Of a stretch of 64,000 bases of DNA, positions 24,837 through 35,375 are shown piece by piece. The notes under the pieces are model-generated. The model made no database searches and was not told the DNA's origin. It worked only from the letters and a program-made list of their open reading frames with translations. The position numbers and the translations under genes were made by a program. Numbering within the stretch: the stretch's first letter is position 1; each line of letters opens with the position of its first letter. The DNA is from Pectobacterium punjabense (GTDB lineage Bacteria > Pseudomonadota > Gammaproteobacteria > Enterobacterales > Enterobacteriaceae): positions 3,534,001-3,598,000 of the forward strand of contig NZ_CP038498.1 of NCBI RefSeq assembly GCF_012427845.1. The letters run 5' to 3'.

Positions 24837-24866
24837 GGGAAACTTTTCCTTTTTATGCGGGTCTGA
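24837..24866 (+). promoter_or_regulatory. Sigma-E promoter of micA
   Basis: GGAAACTTTT followed about 16 bases later by TCTGA matches the RpoE pattern GGAACTT-N16-TCTGA, seven bases before the MicA 5' end. RpoE control of micA under envelope stress is established in E. coli and Salmonella. Confidence 0.75.
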
Positions 24867-24872
24867 CTTACT

Positions 24873-24943
24873 GAAAGACGCGCATTTATTATCATCATCC
24901 CTATTAGAGATGTTTATTTGGCCACAGTTTCTGTGGCCTTTTC
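24873..24943 (+). ncRNA. micA: MicA small RNA
   Basis: The plus strand between luxS and gshA reads GAAAGACGCGCATTTATTAT at its 5' end, matching E. coli MicA with its ompA-pairing seed, and ends with the terminator GGCCACAG-TTT-CTGTGGCC plus T run. MicA is an Hfq-dependent RNA that represses ompA and other porin mRNAs under envelope stress. The loop sequence differs from E. coli but the seed and terminator are kept. The 3' end is placed at the T run. Confidence 0.93.
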
Positions 24944-24946
24944 TTT

Positions 24947-26515
<1,569 letters not shown>

Positions 26516-26582
26516 TTAAAATGTAATTGTTGTAAGCATAATTGAAACTCAGTAGCGCTCACCAGCTCACATTGCAATCTGG

Positions 26583-27011
26583 CTAAGACCACCACGCCAT
26601 CCCCTGTAACGTTATACCTGTCAATACGATATAGCGCAGCGCTTTTCCAATACCGATAAAAACCGCCGATTTCACCCAGGGCATACGTAACCAACCCGCT
26701 AACACGCATAATAAATCGCCTACTACCGGCACCCAGCTAAATAACAGCGCAGCACAACCATAGCGCTGTAACCAGCGCATGGCCATCGTATGCCCAGCTT
26801 GTTGTTTTGGCTGAGGAAGTAAGCGCCCTATAAAAATATTTGTTAATCCGCCCAGCGTATTTCCTACCGTTGCCACAATGATCAGCAGATAAGGTTTTGC
26901 GCTGTCAGCCAACAATAATGTCACCAGCAGTACTTCCGAACTGCCGGGCAACAGTGTTGCACTGAGCAAGCTACTCCAGAAAAGAGAAAAAACGGCCCAG
27001 AACTCACTCAC
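26583..27011 (-). CDS. yqaA: YqaA, SNARE-associated/DedA-like membrane protein
   Basis: A 142-residue inner membrane protein with several hydrophobic segments and the family pattern LLSATLLPGSSEVLLV and VGNTLGGLTNIFIGR. Function unknown; relatives are DedA-family lipid carriers. The GTG start overlaps the yqaB stop by four bases (GTGA), so the two are translationally coupled. Confidence 0.88.
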   Translation of the reverse strand: MSEFWAVFSLFWSSLLSATLLPGSSEVLLVTLLLADSAKPYLLIIVATVGNTLGGLTNIFIGRLLPQPKQQAGHTMAMRWLQRYGCAALLFSWVPVVGDLLCVLAGWLRMPWVKSAVFIGIGKALRYIVLTGITLQGMAWWS

Positions 27012-27577
27012 AGTGTACGGACGTCAACCACAGCCATATTGGCCCGCTTAGCCGCTTCAATACCGTAATCAGCGTCTTCAAACACGATACAGTGTTCCGG
27101 TGCGACAGAAATCAACGCGGCGCAACGCAGAAAAGTATCGGGAAAAGGCTTATGCTGTGTGACATCATCTGCACCGACGATCGCATCAAAATAATTATGC
27201 AGCCCCAAATGGGTTAGCAGTCTATCAGCCATTCCATGCGTGCTACCCGTACCAACTGCCATAGGGCGCCGTCCGCGATAATGTTTAACAACATCAATTA
27301 ACGGTAGCGGCTGTACAGTATCCAGTAGCATTTCCTCAACAACAGCGGTTTTTTCCGCTGCGAGTTGGTGGGCATCAATATCCGCCTGGTGGCTGTCAAT
27401 AATACGCTGCGCAATACGCCAGGTAGGCGAGCCGTTCAATGCTGTCATGGCACTGGCATCATAATTCATACCATACCGGGCAAGCACCAGATCCCACGCT
27501 TTATGGTGTGTAGGCTCTGTATTGAGTAGGGTGCCATCCATATCAAAGATCAGCCCTTGATAGCGATCGTACATCAT
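27008..27577 (-). CDS. yqaB: YqaB, HAD-family sugar phosphatase
   Basis: A 189-residue haloacid dehalogenase-like hydrolase matching E. coli YqaB, which dephosphorylates fructose 1-phosphate and similar sugar phosphates. Motif I is FDMDGTLLNTEPTHHKAW, motif II is the Thr in VGTGSTHG, and motifs III/IV are KPFPDTFLRCA and FEDADYGIEAA. Two adjacent ATG codons make the start uncertain by one residue. Confidence 0.93.
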   Translation of the reverse strand: MMYDRYQGLIFDMDGTLLNTEPTHHKAWDLVLARYGMNYDASAMTALNGSPTWRIAQRIIDSHQADIDAHQLAAEKTAVVEEMLLDTVQPLPLIDVVKHYRGRRPMAVGTGSTHGMADRLLTHLGLHNYFDAIVGADDVTQHKPFPDTFLRCAALISVAPEHCIVFEDADYGIEAAKRANMAVVDVRTL

Positions 27578-27937
27578 GACTCCATGCTCACTGAAAAGAG
27601 AGCTTACTTTATCGTAAAGTGAAAACGTTGTCGCTTACTCAATAACCTTATAAAAAACAGGTTATTACTACCATAGTGGTAAGATAGCCCTCATTTATAC
27701 GTAGGCTCAATCTCAATATATAGACGGGAGGAGAGATAAAAATTCATGCACGGTCGTGCTTAGAAAAATATCGGTATGAATTAGCAAAACAGAGAACAGT
27801 ACCGCTGTAGCGCTAAAAAGTACGGAAGAGAGTAAATGGTAAAACAAAGATGGTGTTTCTGAGAAAAATTATCTGACTAACCTTGAGACGTCTTCGCTGA
27901 TACGAAGCGATTCGGTTAGCGACTAGAAAAATTTATT

Positions 27938-27968
27938 TATATTAAAATATGGTGCATCCGGGAGGATT
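27938..27968 (-). repeat. Truncated tRNA-Arg 3' end with flanking sequence
   Basis: These 31 bases are identical to 28074-28104, which is the CCA end and T-arm of the first intact tRNA-Arg plus 12 bases of its downstream flank. After ...GGGAGGATT the sequence diverges from the tRNA. E. coli has four tandem argACG copies beside serV; here three are intact and this looks like the stub of another. Confidence 0.8.
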
Positions 27969-28020
27969 ACTCGGCTTAGCCTCGCCCTGCGGGCCGTTGC
28001 TAAAGCAACGTTTTCCTCCC
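27958..28020. repeat. Palindromic element following the tRNA-Arg stub
   Basis: The stretch is bounded by GGGAGGA and its complement TCCTCCC, and contains a smaller hairpin CGTTGC-TAAA-GCAACG. It begins inside the truncated tRNA T-arm. It may be a mobile palindromic repeat or the scar of a deletion; copies elsewhere in the genome cannot be checked here. Confidence 0.4.
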
Positions 28021-28085
28021 TCGTTCTTACAAACCAAAACAGCAGATTATAAGAGTAACGAGAAGATTTTTACTATATTAAAATA

Positions 28086-28162
28086 TGGTGCATCCGGGAG
28101 GATTCGAACCTCCGACCGCTCGGTTCGTAGCCGAGTACTCTATCCAGCTGAGCTACGGATGC
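28086..28162 (-). tRNA. tRNA-Arg(ACG), copy 3 (distal)
   Basis: A 77-base tRNA with encoded CCA and anticodon loop CTACGAA (ACG, read as inosine after deamination). Identical to the two other copies upstream. Confidence 0.97.
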
Positions 28163-28214
28163 AGAGTGTGGTGCAGAAATATGGGGGTGAGCAATTAAAC
28201 GAGATACTTAAGAA

Positions 28215-28291
28215 TGGTGCATCCGGGAGGATTCGAACCTCCGACCGCTCGGTTCGTAGCCGAGTACTCTATCCAGCTGAGCTACGGATGC
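28215..28291 (-). tRNA. tRNA-Arg(ACG), copy 2
   Basis: A 77-base tRNA identical to its neighbours; the 52-base spacer to copy 3 is unrelated to the 71-base spacer to copy 1. Confidence 0.97.
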
Positions 28292-28362
28292 ATTACTAAT
28301 TCTTCATCTACGACAAAACTTGCTTTCACTAATACCGCTTGCCTTGCAAAGGCAGTATTTAA

Positions 28363-28439
28363 TGGTGCATCCGGGAGGATTCGAACCTCCGACCGCTCGG
28401 TTCGTAGCCGAGTACTCTATCCAGCTGAGCTACGGATGC
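28363..28439 (-). tRNA. tRNA-Arg(ACG), copy 1
   Basis: A 77-base tRNA with anticodon ACG; directly downstream of tRNA-Ser with an eight-base spacer, so both are processed from one transcript. Confidence 0.97.
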
Positions 28440-28447
28440 AGATTAAA

Positions 28448-28540
28448 TGGCGGTGAGGGAGGGATTCGAACCCTCGATGCAGCTTTTGACCGCATACTCC
28501 CTTAGCAGGGGAGCGCCTTCAGCCTCTCGGCCACCTCACC
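28448..28540 (-). tRNA. serV: tRNA-Ser(GCT)
   Basis: A 93-base class II tRNA with long variable arm and encoded CCA; the anticodon loop reads CTGCTAA (GCT). It corresponds to E. coli serV, which heads the same serV-argVYZQ cluster beside csrA. Confidence 0.97.
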
Positions 28541-28832
28541 TTACATTACCTGTTTGCTACTAAGAACTTCTTGTTAGTGCTCACCGGTACTGCGTGGCGC
28601 ACATATTACTTTCCCAGACTTATAAGTCAAACAATTTTTCCCACCTTACGTTCGTTTGAACAATTCGCATCCAAGACGCGCATTTTCACAACAAAAAGTC
28701 TGTTTTATCGACAGAAAAACAGGCGGTTACCTTGCCAAAGGAAGCGCGCAATAAAAATAGCTATATCGATAAATGTGTGGGGAAAAGCGGGAAGTGGCAA
28801 TTGCGTCCCGCGAACACGAGACGCATTGTCAA
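28541..28832. other. csrA-serV intergenic region
   Basis: About 290 bases; it should hold the promoter of the tRNA cluster. No gene and no convincing terminator hairpin for csrA was seen. Confidence 0.4.
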
Positions 28833-29018
28833 TCAATATGACGTCGGTTGAGATTTTTCGGCCTGAATACGCTGATAGATCTCTTCACGGTGGACAGAAA
28901 CCTCTTTAGGTGCATTAACACCAATACGCACCTGGTTGCCTTTCACTCCTAATACGGTAACCGTTACCTCATCGCCGATCATGAGGGTTTCGCCAACTCG
29001 ACGAGTCAAAATAAGCAT
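28833..29018 (-). CDS. csrA: CsrA (RsmA) carbon-storage regulator
   Basis: The 61-residue RNA-binding dimer represses or stabilises mRNAs by binding GGA motifs; in Pectobacterium (as RsmA) it represses plant cell-wall-degrading enzymes and quorum signalling. The sequence begins [18 protein letters not shown] with the RNA-contacting Leu4 and Arg44 regions kept, and has the length of E. coli CsrA. Confidence 0.99.
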   Translation of the reverse strand: MLILTRRVGETLMIGDEVTVTVLGVKGNQVRIGVNAPKEVSVHREEIYQRIQAEKSQPTSY

Positions 29019-29342
29019 TCTTTGCTCCTTGAAAGATTATAAAGAGTCGGGTCTCTCTGTCTCCCCGCCATTATCCATCATGTGCTGTGAAAACGTAAAC
29101 CTAGCCGATGGTATAACCACCCCATCACACTTCGGCTCGTTACTACTTGTTAGTTTAGTCGATATCAGTAGCTTGTGCTTTTGTTATCACAACAAGAGGG
29201 CGTAGCATATAACGCCTCAGAATGTCTGAAGGTAACACACTTTCCCCCCTGTTTAATGAATCCTTTTCCGCAGAAAAAAACGCCACAACCAGAAAGTTAT
29301 GGCGTTTTTGTGGGATAACGCAAATAAAACGTTATCTATCGC
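29019..29342. other. alaS-csrA intergenic region
   Basis: 324 bases holding the alaS terminator at the left end and the csrA promoter region at the right. E. coli csrA has several promoters in the equivalent gap; individual ones were not assigned. Confidence 0.5.
29276..29317 (-). terminator. Terminator of alaS
   Basis: AAAAAACGCCATAA-type stem: AAAAAACGCCA and TGGCGTTTTT flank a loop; T run on the minus strand just past the alaS stop. Confidence 0.75.
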
Positions 29343-31970
29343 TTATAACTTAGCAACAACCCAAGGCTCAACGCTGGCTAGCGCGTCAGGCAATGCCGAC
29401 ACGTCTGAACCACCAGCCTGAGCCATATCAGGGCGACCACCGCCTTTGCCGCCAACCTGTTGGGCAACAAACCCTATCAGTTCGCCAGCTTTTACGCGGT
29501 CAGTTAGATCTTTCGTCACACCAGAAATCAAGCTAACCCGGCCTTCTGCCGCCGTTCCAAGAACGATAACAGCAGACCCGAGTTGATTTTTAAGGTCATC
29601 AACCATCGTGCGTAGCAGTTTAGGATCGACGTTATCCAGTTGCGTAACCAGCAACTTCACACCATTAATCTCTTTTGCTTTACCGGACAGGGACGAGCTT
29701 TCCTGCGCGGCTTGCTGAGCTTTCAACTGCTGAAGCTCTTTCTCCAATGCACGCGCACGATCCAGAACAGAGCGTACCTTATCCGTCAGATTGTGACTAT
29801 CTCCTTTCAGCAACTGCGCAATGTCTTGCAGAACGTCGCTCTGGCGATGCAGCGCGGACAGCGCATTCTCGCCCGTGGTCGCTTCAATACGACGCACGCC
29901 GGCAGCAGTACCTGACTCAGAAATGATTTGGAACAGTCCGATATCACCAGTACGACTTGCATGCGTACCGCCACAAAGTTCAATGGAGAAATCCCCCATC
30001 GTCAGAACACGGACATGGTCATCGTACTTCTCGCCGAACAGCGCCATTGCGCCCTTCGCTCTCGCATCATCCAGCGCCATGACATCCGTTTGCACGGTAA
30101 GGTTACGGCGGATTTGCGCGTTAACGATATCTTCAACCTGACGAATCTGCTCAGGTTTCATCGCTTCCGTATGTGAGAAGTCAAAACGCAGGTAGCTATC
30201 GTTAACCAGAGAACCTTTCTGTGCGACATGATCGCCCAAGACCTGACGGAGCGCGGCATGCAGCAGGTGCGTTGCAGAGTGGTTCAGACGAATGCGCTCG
30301 CGGCGTTGGCTATCAACGTTTGCATCGACACTATCGTTAACACGCAGTGTACCCTGAGTCAGTTTACCGACATGACCGATTGCCTGACCGTATTTCTGCG
30401 TATCCTGAACGGCAAAGCTGACGCCCGCATTTTTCAATTCACCCTGGTCGCCAACCTGACCGCCGGATTCACCATAGAATGGCGTCTCGTTCAGAATCAC
30501 GACTGCTTCATCACCTGCCGCAATCTGATCGACCGCGTTTCCGTTGTGATAAAGCGCAATCACCTTCGCTTGCTGCTGTGTTTTTTCATAGCCGCAGAAT
30601 GGCGTGTTTTCATCCACTCGGATGAGGCTGTTGTAATCCACACCAAATCCGCTGGCCTCGCGAGCACGCTGACGCTGAGCCGTCATCGCAGATTCAAAAC
30701 CTTCCTCGTCAACTTTTAATCCACGCTCGCGGCAAACATCCGCAGTGAGGTCGACAGGGAAACCATAAGTGTCATACAGGCGGAAGACAGTTTCACCATC
30801 CAGGGTATCCCCTTTCAGGTTTTTAATTTCCTCATCTAACAGAGACAACCCACGTTCTAACGTGCGGGCAAACTGCTCTTCTTCCATCTTCAGCGCTTGC
30901 TCAACCACCGATTGCTGCTTTTTCAATTCGGCAGCGGCGGGCCCCATGACTTCAATCAGTGGCGCAACCAGTTTATAAAAGAAGGCATCCGTCGCGCCCA
31001 GCATATTACCGTGACGCGCGGCACGACGAATAATACGACGCAGGACATAGCCACGATTTTCATTAGACGGCATCACGCCATCGGCAATCAGGAACGCACA
31101 AGAGCGGATATGGTCGGCGATAACACGCAACGATTTATTGGTTAAATCGGTTGTACCAACAGCTTTCGCTACCGCATCAATCAGCGTCTTGAACAGATCA
31201 ATGTCATAGTTTGAATTGACATGTTGCAATACCGCAGAAACACGCTCTAAGCCCATACCGGTATCGACGGAAGGCTTCGGCAGTGGCAGCATAGTGCCGT
31301 CAACCTGGCGGTTGAACTGCATGAACACCAGATTCCAAATTTCGATATAGCGATCGCCATCCTCATCAGGGCTTCCCGGCGGGCCACCCGCGATGTGCTC
31401 TCCGTGATCGAAGAAAATTTCGGTGCATGGACCACACGGCCCCGTTTCGCCCATCTGCCAGAAGTTATCAGAGGCGTAAGGTCCACCTTTGTTATCACCA
31501 ATACGAATAATTCTTTCGCGCGGCACACCAACTTCATCAGCCCAAATGTCGTAAGCTTCATCATCCGTTGCGTATACCGTTACCCACAATTTTTCTTTTG
31601 GCAGATTGAACCACTGGGGAGACGTCAGCAATTCCCACGCATAGCGAATCGCATCATGCTTGAAGTAATCACCGAAGCTGAAGTTACCCAGCATTTCAAA
31701 AAAGGTGTGGTGGCGTGCGGTATAACCTACGTTTTCCAGGTCATTATGTTTACCACCGGCACGTACGCAGCGCTGCGAGGTCGTCGCTCGGACATAGTTA
31801 CGTTTATCCAGCCCGAGGAACACATCTTTAAACTGGTTCATACCCGCATTGGTGAATAACAATGTCGGATCGTTGTTCGGCACCAGAGAGCTGCTATCAA
31901 CAACCTGGTGTCCCTTACTGTGGAAAAAATCGAGAAACGCTTGACGGATCTCAGCGGTGCTCTTGCTCAT
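29343..31970 (-). CDS. alaS: Alanyl-tRNA synthetase
   Basis: The 875-residue class II synthetase charges tRNA-Ala. It has the catalytic core (1-460, [14 protein letters not shown] and [18 protein letters not shown]), the editing domain with [12 protein letters not shown] (zinc-binding His pair) and [13 protein letters not shown], and a C-terminal oligomerisation domain rich in Gly ([18 protein letters not shown]). It lies between recX and csrA, as in E. coli. Confidence 0.99.
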   Translation of the reverse strand: MSKSTAEIRQAFLDFFHSKGHQVVDSSSLVPNNDPTLLFTNAGMNQFKDVFLGLDKRNYVRATTSQRCVRAGGKHNDLENVGYTARHHTFFEMLGNFSFGDYFKHDAIRYAWELLTSPQWFNLPKEKLWVTVYATDDEAYDIWADEVGVPRERIIRIGDNKGGPYASDNFWQMGETGPCGPCTEIFFDHGEHIAGGPPGSPDEDGDRYIEIWNLVFMQFNRQVDGTMLPLPKPSVDTGMGLERVSAVLQHVNSNYDIDLFKTLIDAVAKAVGTTDLTNKSLRVIADHIRSCAFLIADGVMPSNENRGYVLRRIIRRAARHGNMLGATDAFFYKLVAPLIEVMGPAAAELKKQQSVVEQALKMEEEQFARTLERGLSLLDEEIKNLKGDTLDGETVFRLYDTYGFPVDLTADVCRERGLKVDEEGFESAMTAQRQRAREASGFGVDYNSLIRVDENTPFCGYEKTQQQAKVIALYHNGNAVDQIAAGDEAVVILNETPFYGESGGQVGDQGELKNAGVSFAVQDTQKYGQAIGHVGKLTQGTLRVNDSVDANVDSQRRERIRLNHSATHLLHAALRQVLGDHVAQKGSLVNDSYLRFDFSHTEAMKPEQIRQVEDIVNAQIRRNLTVQTDVMALDDARAKGAMALFGEKYDDHVRVLTMGDFSIELCGGTHASRTGDIGLFQIISESGTAAGVRRIEATTGENALSALHRQSDVLQDIAQLLKGDSHNLTDKVRSVLDRARALEKELQQLKAQQAAQESSSLSGKAKEINGVKLLVTQLDNVDPKLLRTMVDDLKNQLGSAVIVLGTAAEGRVSLISGVTKDLTDRVKAGELIGFVAQQVGGKGGGRPDMAQAGGSDVSALPDALASVEPWVVAKL

Positions 31971-32108
31971 AATTGTCCTGGAATCAAGCTAGAAGAACAG
32001 ATCGCGGGCAAGGTTAGTCCAGCATGCTGACGTTACCGAGCAACTCACGAACAAAAAAGTGGGAATAAGATAAATTTTCTTCGATGGGAAGTAAAATCCC
32101 GTGTGCGT

Positions 32109-32615
32109 TCAATCTGAAAAATTCGTATAGATTGACTGGATTTCTTCATGAAAAAAGCCACGATAGAGCAGATATCGCTGATGTTTGACTTTGTCTTTCC
32201 ATTCATCGGACAGAGGATGCCCGAATTTCCGTTCCACAACCGATTTAGCAAGCGCACACCAGTCAATATCACTCTCGTTCAACGCCGTGGCTAATAGTGT
32301 TTTATCGATTCCTTTCTGGCTCAACTCCATTTTAATCCGCTGGACACCATAGCCTTTGCGACTCCGGCTGCTGATATAGCGGCGAGCATAGCGCGCATCA
32401 TCCAGCCAACCATGCTCCTTGCAATAAGCAATAGCCGCTTCCACATCTTCTGCCGCAGCTTGGGCTGTGGCTCCGTCGACTTCACCCTCTACGCTTTCTG
32501 ACTTATATAAATACGCCGCACATTTGCGGCGTATTTCAACTTCACTATAATCGCGAACAGAAAGCACATTCATCGCATAGCGTAACGGTTTATTCATCCA
32601 TCGATCCGCTGACAT
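32109..32615 (-). CDS. recX: RecX, RecA regulator
   Basis: RecX caps RecA filaments and inhibits recombinase activity. The 168-residue protein has the RecX repeats (SVRDYSEVEIRRKC, GWLDDARYARRYISSRSRKGYG, ESDIDWCALAKSVVERKFG) and the conserved ending LLYRGFFHEEIQSIY. It follows recA by 27 bases and is probably expressed by read-through. An alternative start at 32597 (MNKPLR) is possible. Confidence 0.95.
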   Translation of the reverse strand: MSADRWMNKPLRYAMNVLSVRDYSEVEIRRKCAAYLYKSESVEGEVDGATAQAAAEDVEAAIAYCKEHGWLDDARYARRYISSRSRKGYGVQRIKMELSQKGIDKTLLATALNESDIDWCALAKSVVERKFGHPLSDEWKDKVKHQRYLLYRGFFHEEIQSIYTNFSD

Positions 32616-32642
32616 GCTCTATCACGGGTAATTCAACCACCA

Positions 32643-33716
32643 TTAAAATTCTTCGTTGCCTTCGCCTGCGAATTCATCTTCGTCATGGCTATTACCTGCT
32701 GCCGCGGGCGTTAGCTCATTGCCTTTATGCAGCAGCATTTCACGCAATTTTTTATCCAGCTCAGCAGCAATCGCAGGATTTTCTTTCAGGAAATTACAGG
32801 CATTCGCTTTACCCTGGCCGATCTTGTCGCCGTTATAGCTATACCAAGCACCGGCTTTTTCGATCAGTTTGTGTTTCACACCCAGATCAACCAGCTCGCC
32901 GTGGATATTGATGCCTTCGCCGTACAAAATTTGGAACTCAGCCTGCTTAAACGGCGCCGCGACTTTATTCTTCACAACTTTAACACGCGTTTCGCTGCCG
33001 ACAACTTCTTCACCTTCCTTGATAGCGCCAGTACGACGAATATCTAAACGAACAGAAGCGTAAAATTTCAGGGCATTACCGCCAGTGGTGGTTTCAGGGT
33101 TACCAAACATCACGCCAATTTTCATACGGATCTGGTTGATGAAGATCAGCAGCGTATTGGCTTGCTTCAGGTTACCCGCCAGCTTACGCATAGCTTGGCT
33201 CATCATACGTGCCGCAAGGCCCATATGAGAGTCACCGATTTCACCTTCAATTTCAGCTTTCGGCGTCAGTGCAGCGACAGAGTCGACAATGATAACGTCA
33301 ACAGCGCCAGAACGCGTGAGTGCATCACAAATCTCCAACGCCTGCTCGCCGGTATCCGGCTGAGAACACAGCAGGTTATCAATATCTACGCCCAGCTTTT
33401 TCGCATAAATGGGGTCCAACGCATGTTCAGCATCGATGAACGCACAGGTTTTACCTTCGCGCTGAGCAGCAGCGATCACCTGTAGAGTCAGCGTGGTTTT
33501 ACCGGAAGATTCTGGGCCATAGATCTCAACGATGCGCCCCATAGGTAAACCGCCGGCACCCAGAGCAATATCAAGGGACAAAGAGCCTGTAGAAATAGTT
33601 TCAACATCCATTGAGCGATCCTCGCCCAACCGCATGATAGAACCTTTACCAAATTGCTTTTCGATTTGGCCCAGTGCTGCCGCAAGTGCCTTTTGTTTGT
33701 TCTCATCAATAGCCAT
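32643..33716 (-). CDS. recA: RecA recombinase
   Basis: The 357-residue protein drives homologous recombination and LexA self-cleavage. Walker A is GPESSGKTT, Walker [13 protein letters not shown], loop L2 the segment with [19 protein letters not shown], and the acidic C-tail [16 protein letters not shown] is kept. The ATG at 33716 gives the family start [11 protein letters not shown]; the frame's ATG 15 bases upstream is unlikely. A perfect LexA box overlaps the promoter. Confidence 0.99.
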   Translation of the reverse strand: MAIDENKQKALAAALGQIEKQFGKGSIMRLGEDRSMDVETISTGSLSLDIALGAGGLPMGRIVEIYGPESSGKTTLTLQVIAAAQREGKTCAFIDAEHALDPIYAKKLGVDIDNLLCSQPDTGEQALEICDALTRSGAVDVIIVDSVAALTPKAEIEGEIGDSHMGLAARMMSQAMRKLAGNLKQANTLLIFINQIRMKIGVMFGNPETTTGGNALKFYASVRLDIRRTGAIKEGEEVVGSETRVKVVKNKVAAPFKQAEFQILYGEGINIHGELVDLGVKHKLIEKAGAWYSYNGDKIGQGKANACNFLKENPAIAAELDKKLREMLLHKGNELTPAAAGNSHDEDEFAGEGNEEF

Positions 33717-33793
33717 TTCTGCTCCTGTCATGCGGCGTAAAGCTGCTGTCTCTACGCGGCTGCTTAATCATGAATTGCCGAATAATTACTGAC

Positions 33794-33821
33794 ATTATAC
33801 TGTATGCGTATACAGCATCAA
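33794..33821 (-). promoter_or_regulatory. recA promoter with LexA operator
   Basis: On the minus strand TTGATG (-35) and TATAAT (-10) are 16 bases apart, and the whole spacer is the SOS box CTGTATACGCATACAG (33800-33815), a perfect CTG-N10-CAG palindrome. The arrangement is the same as in E. coli recA, so induction by DNA damage is expected. Confidence 0.96.
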
Positions 33822-33823
33822 GG

Positions 33824-34318
33824 TTATTTTTTCAGAAATGCGTCGAGCAGCGTTTGCAGCGCAAAATGGACTGATTGCAGACGTACCGCATTTCGGTCTC
33901 CGCTAAATCGCATTTTTTGGGCAAATCCCCCGCCCTGCTTGTCGGTGAAGCCGAACCACACTGTACCGACAGGTTTCTCTTCAGTCCCCCCGTCTGGCCC
34001 AGCGACGCCACTTACTGATATGGCAAAATCTGCACTGGCGGCCTGCAACGCTCCGGCGGCCATCTCATTGACCACGTATTCACTCACAGCACCATATCGC
34101 TCCAATGTCTCTGCACTCACATTCACCAGACGCTGTTTCGCCAGATTGCTATATGTCACAAAACCATAGTCAAACCAGCCAGAGCTCCCTGCTACATCGG
34201 TAATAGACTTAGCCAGCCAGCCTCCAGTGCAAGATTCTGCACATGTCAATGTGGCACCGCGGGCTTTCAGTTTTTCCCCCACCAAAGCACTTAACCGCAG
34301 AATGTCTGCTTCTGTCAT
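33824..34318 (-). CDS. pncC: PncC (YgaD), NMN amidohydrolase
   Basis: PncC deamidates nicotinamide mononucleotide in pyridine nucleotide salvage. The protein matches the C-terminal CinA domain family: LTCAESCTGGWLAKSITD, GSSGWFDYGFVTYSN and SGVAGPDGGTEEKPVGTVW. The frame opens 31 codons upstream, but the ATG at 34318 (MTEADILRLS) gives the 165 residues of the E. coli protein. It is next to recA, as in E. coli. Confidence 0.94.
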   Translation of the reverse strand: MTEADILRLSALVGEKLKARGATLTCAESCTGGWLAKSITDVAGSSGWFDYGFVTYSNLAKQRLVNVSAETLERYGAVSEYVVNEMAAGALQAASADFAISVSGVAGPDGGTEEKPVGTVWFGFTDKQGGGFAQKMRFSGDRNAVRLQSVHFALQTLLDAFLKK

Positions 34319-34558
34319 TGTCGCCTCATAGTAATCAAGGATAGTTTGGTCAGGGTAACACTTTTCCCCAAAAAAGACGCCTCGCTGCACAGTATGCGAC
34401 GCGCTTAGCAAAGAAGATGAAATAGGGATGAAGAATGAGAGAAACCGAGGAAAATTGAATAGAAATAAATCGGATAATTATGCAGAAAACAGCCTGACCT
34501 TAATCATTCATCGGTCGGCAGGTCAAGAAGGTGGCGTAATTAATGATGATAGCATCAT

Positions 34559-34894
34559 TTACATACAACCCGCACAACTGGTGCATCGCCAGTCCTGCTT
34601 ATTTATGGCCTGAAAAAAATATCTAAAATAACACTCCTCGATAGGAACATTATTATCTTCAAAGCTATCGGCAAGCCAGTCTATATTTCCCAGAATCCAA
34701 TCATCCTCATCTAATCCGTCACGATAAGTTTCATCATCAGGATCAATAATAGAATAGATCCCCATGGTTCCCATATGATTTTCTTTATATTTTTCCGGTA
34801 GCGAAAAATCTTTTTCTTTATAAGAGATTAACCAATGGCCATGGCAAAGCAGGTTGCCATTACGGCTCCACTTGGCAACAAAAGGATTATTCAT
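34559..34894 (-). CDS. Conserved-looking hypothetical protein with C-terminal cysteine cluster
   Basis: A 111-residue protein of unrecognised family. It is acidic, has no signal peptide or membrane segment, and ends with WRCTSCAGCM, a Cys-x2-Cys-x2-Cys arrangement that could bind metal. Good codon use and a well-formed N-terminus (MNNPFVAKWSRNGNLLCHGHW) argue that it is real. No operon partners; pncC lies downstream on the same strand after a 240-base gap. Confidence 0.6.
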   Translation of the reverse strand: MNNPFVAKWSRNGNLLCHGHWLISYKEKDFSLPEKYKENHMGTMGIYSIIDPDDETYRDGLDEDDWILGNIDWLADSFEDNNVPIEECYFRYFFQAINKQDWRCTSCAGCM

Positions 34895-35175
34895 ATTTAT
34901 TACTCACCAGCGAGAAAGCTGATTATAAACGTAACACGACGAACTTATAAAGTAAATCACGGCAATCAATACATTATTCACAGGACAGAAAACATGGACA
35001 AAATTCCATTACACCTTAATAGGTACAATCTCATTAATAATAAATTGACAAATATCAAATAATATAAAAATAAAATATATAAACAGGGAGGTAAAAATAA
35101 AAAAAAGCCCACTAATCATAGTGGGCGGGGTATAGCTATTATCGTTATATAAAAACCCTGGTGTTTTGCGGCACT
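34895..35175. other. AT-rich gap with one terminator
   Basis: About 280 bases, AT-rich, holding the hairpin at 35101-35129. The plus-strand ORF at 34835-35062 is antisense or intergenic and has no support. Confidence 0.45.
35101..35129 (-). terminator. Terminator reading leftward
   Basis: AAGCCCACTA and TAGTGGGC form a stem; on the minus strand it is followed by seven or more T. The only minus-strand coding candidate it could serve is the small ORF at 35176-35334. Confidence 0.75.
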
Positions 35176-35334
35176 TCATTCGGCTTCTGTCTGATACTTA
35201 CAGTACTGAATGAACATTAACGTAACATTAGGCGCGTAAAAATTTAGGCTATTGCTGTGATAGCCTGTACCAACATACTGCCAACCTCCTCCAACTTTGC
35301 TTCGCTGGTCGATATCAGTCAGAATGGTGTTCAT
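35176..35334 (-). CDS. Candidate 52-residue small protein
   Basis: An ATG-initiated frame of 52 codons (beginning MNTILTDIDQRSKVGGGWQY, ending QTEAE) lies 47 bases upstream of a strong leftward terminator that has no other gene to serve. The sequence is rich in Gly, Tyr and Asn and has no membrane segment. There is no clear ribosome site before the ATG, which lowers confidence. Family not recognised. Confidence 0.35.
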   Translation of the reverse strand: MNTILTDIDQRSKVGGGWQYVGTGYHSNSLNFYAPNVTLMFIQYCKYQTEAE

Positions 35335-35375
35335 ATGCCCATAAAGGGGTAACAATCCATTAGGGAGGATGACGG

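Larger units (their letters stand above)
27578..28085. other. Gene-free region between yqaB and the tRNA-Arg cluster
   Basis: About 500 bases without a gene. The left part would hold the yqaB promoter. The right part holds a truncated tRNA-Arg copy (27938-27968) followed by a palindromic stretch to 28020. The frame across 27949-28299 arises only from tRNA sequence and is not a gene. Confidence 0.6.

Noticed and set aside
28086..28439. Three evenly spaced identical repeats that look like a CRISPR array
   Set aside because: The 77-base repeats are complete tRNA-Arg genes with CCA ends; repeat length and spacer lengths do not suit CRISPR.
27949..28505. Overlapping ORFs encoding peptides with [14 protein letters not shown] or [13 protein letters not shown] sequence
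   Set aside because: They are translations of the antisense strand of tandem tRNA-Arg and tRNA-Ser genes, a well-known false call.
34428..34613. Plus-strand 61-codon ORF beside pncC
   Set aside because: Low-complexity, AT-driven frame with no ribosome site and overlapping the end of the 111-residue gene on the other strand.
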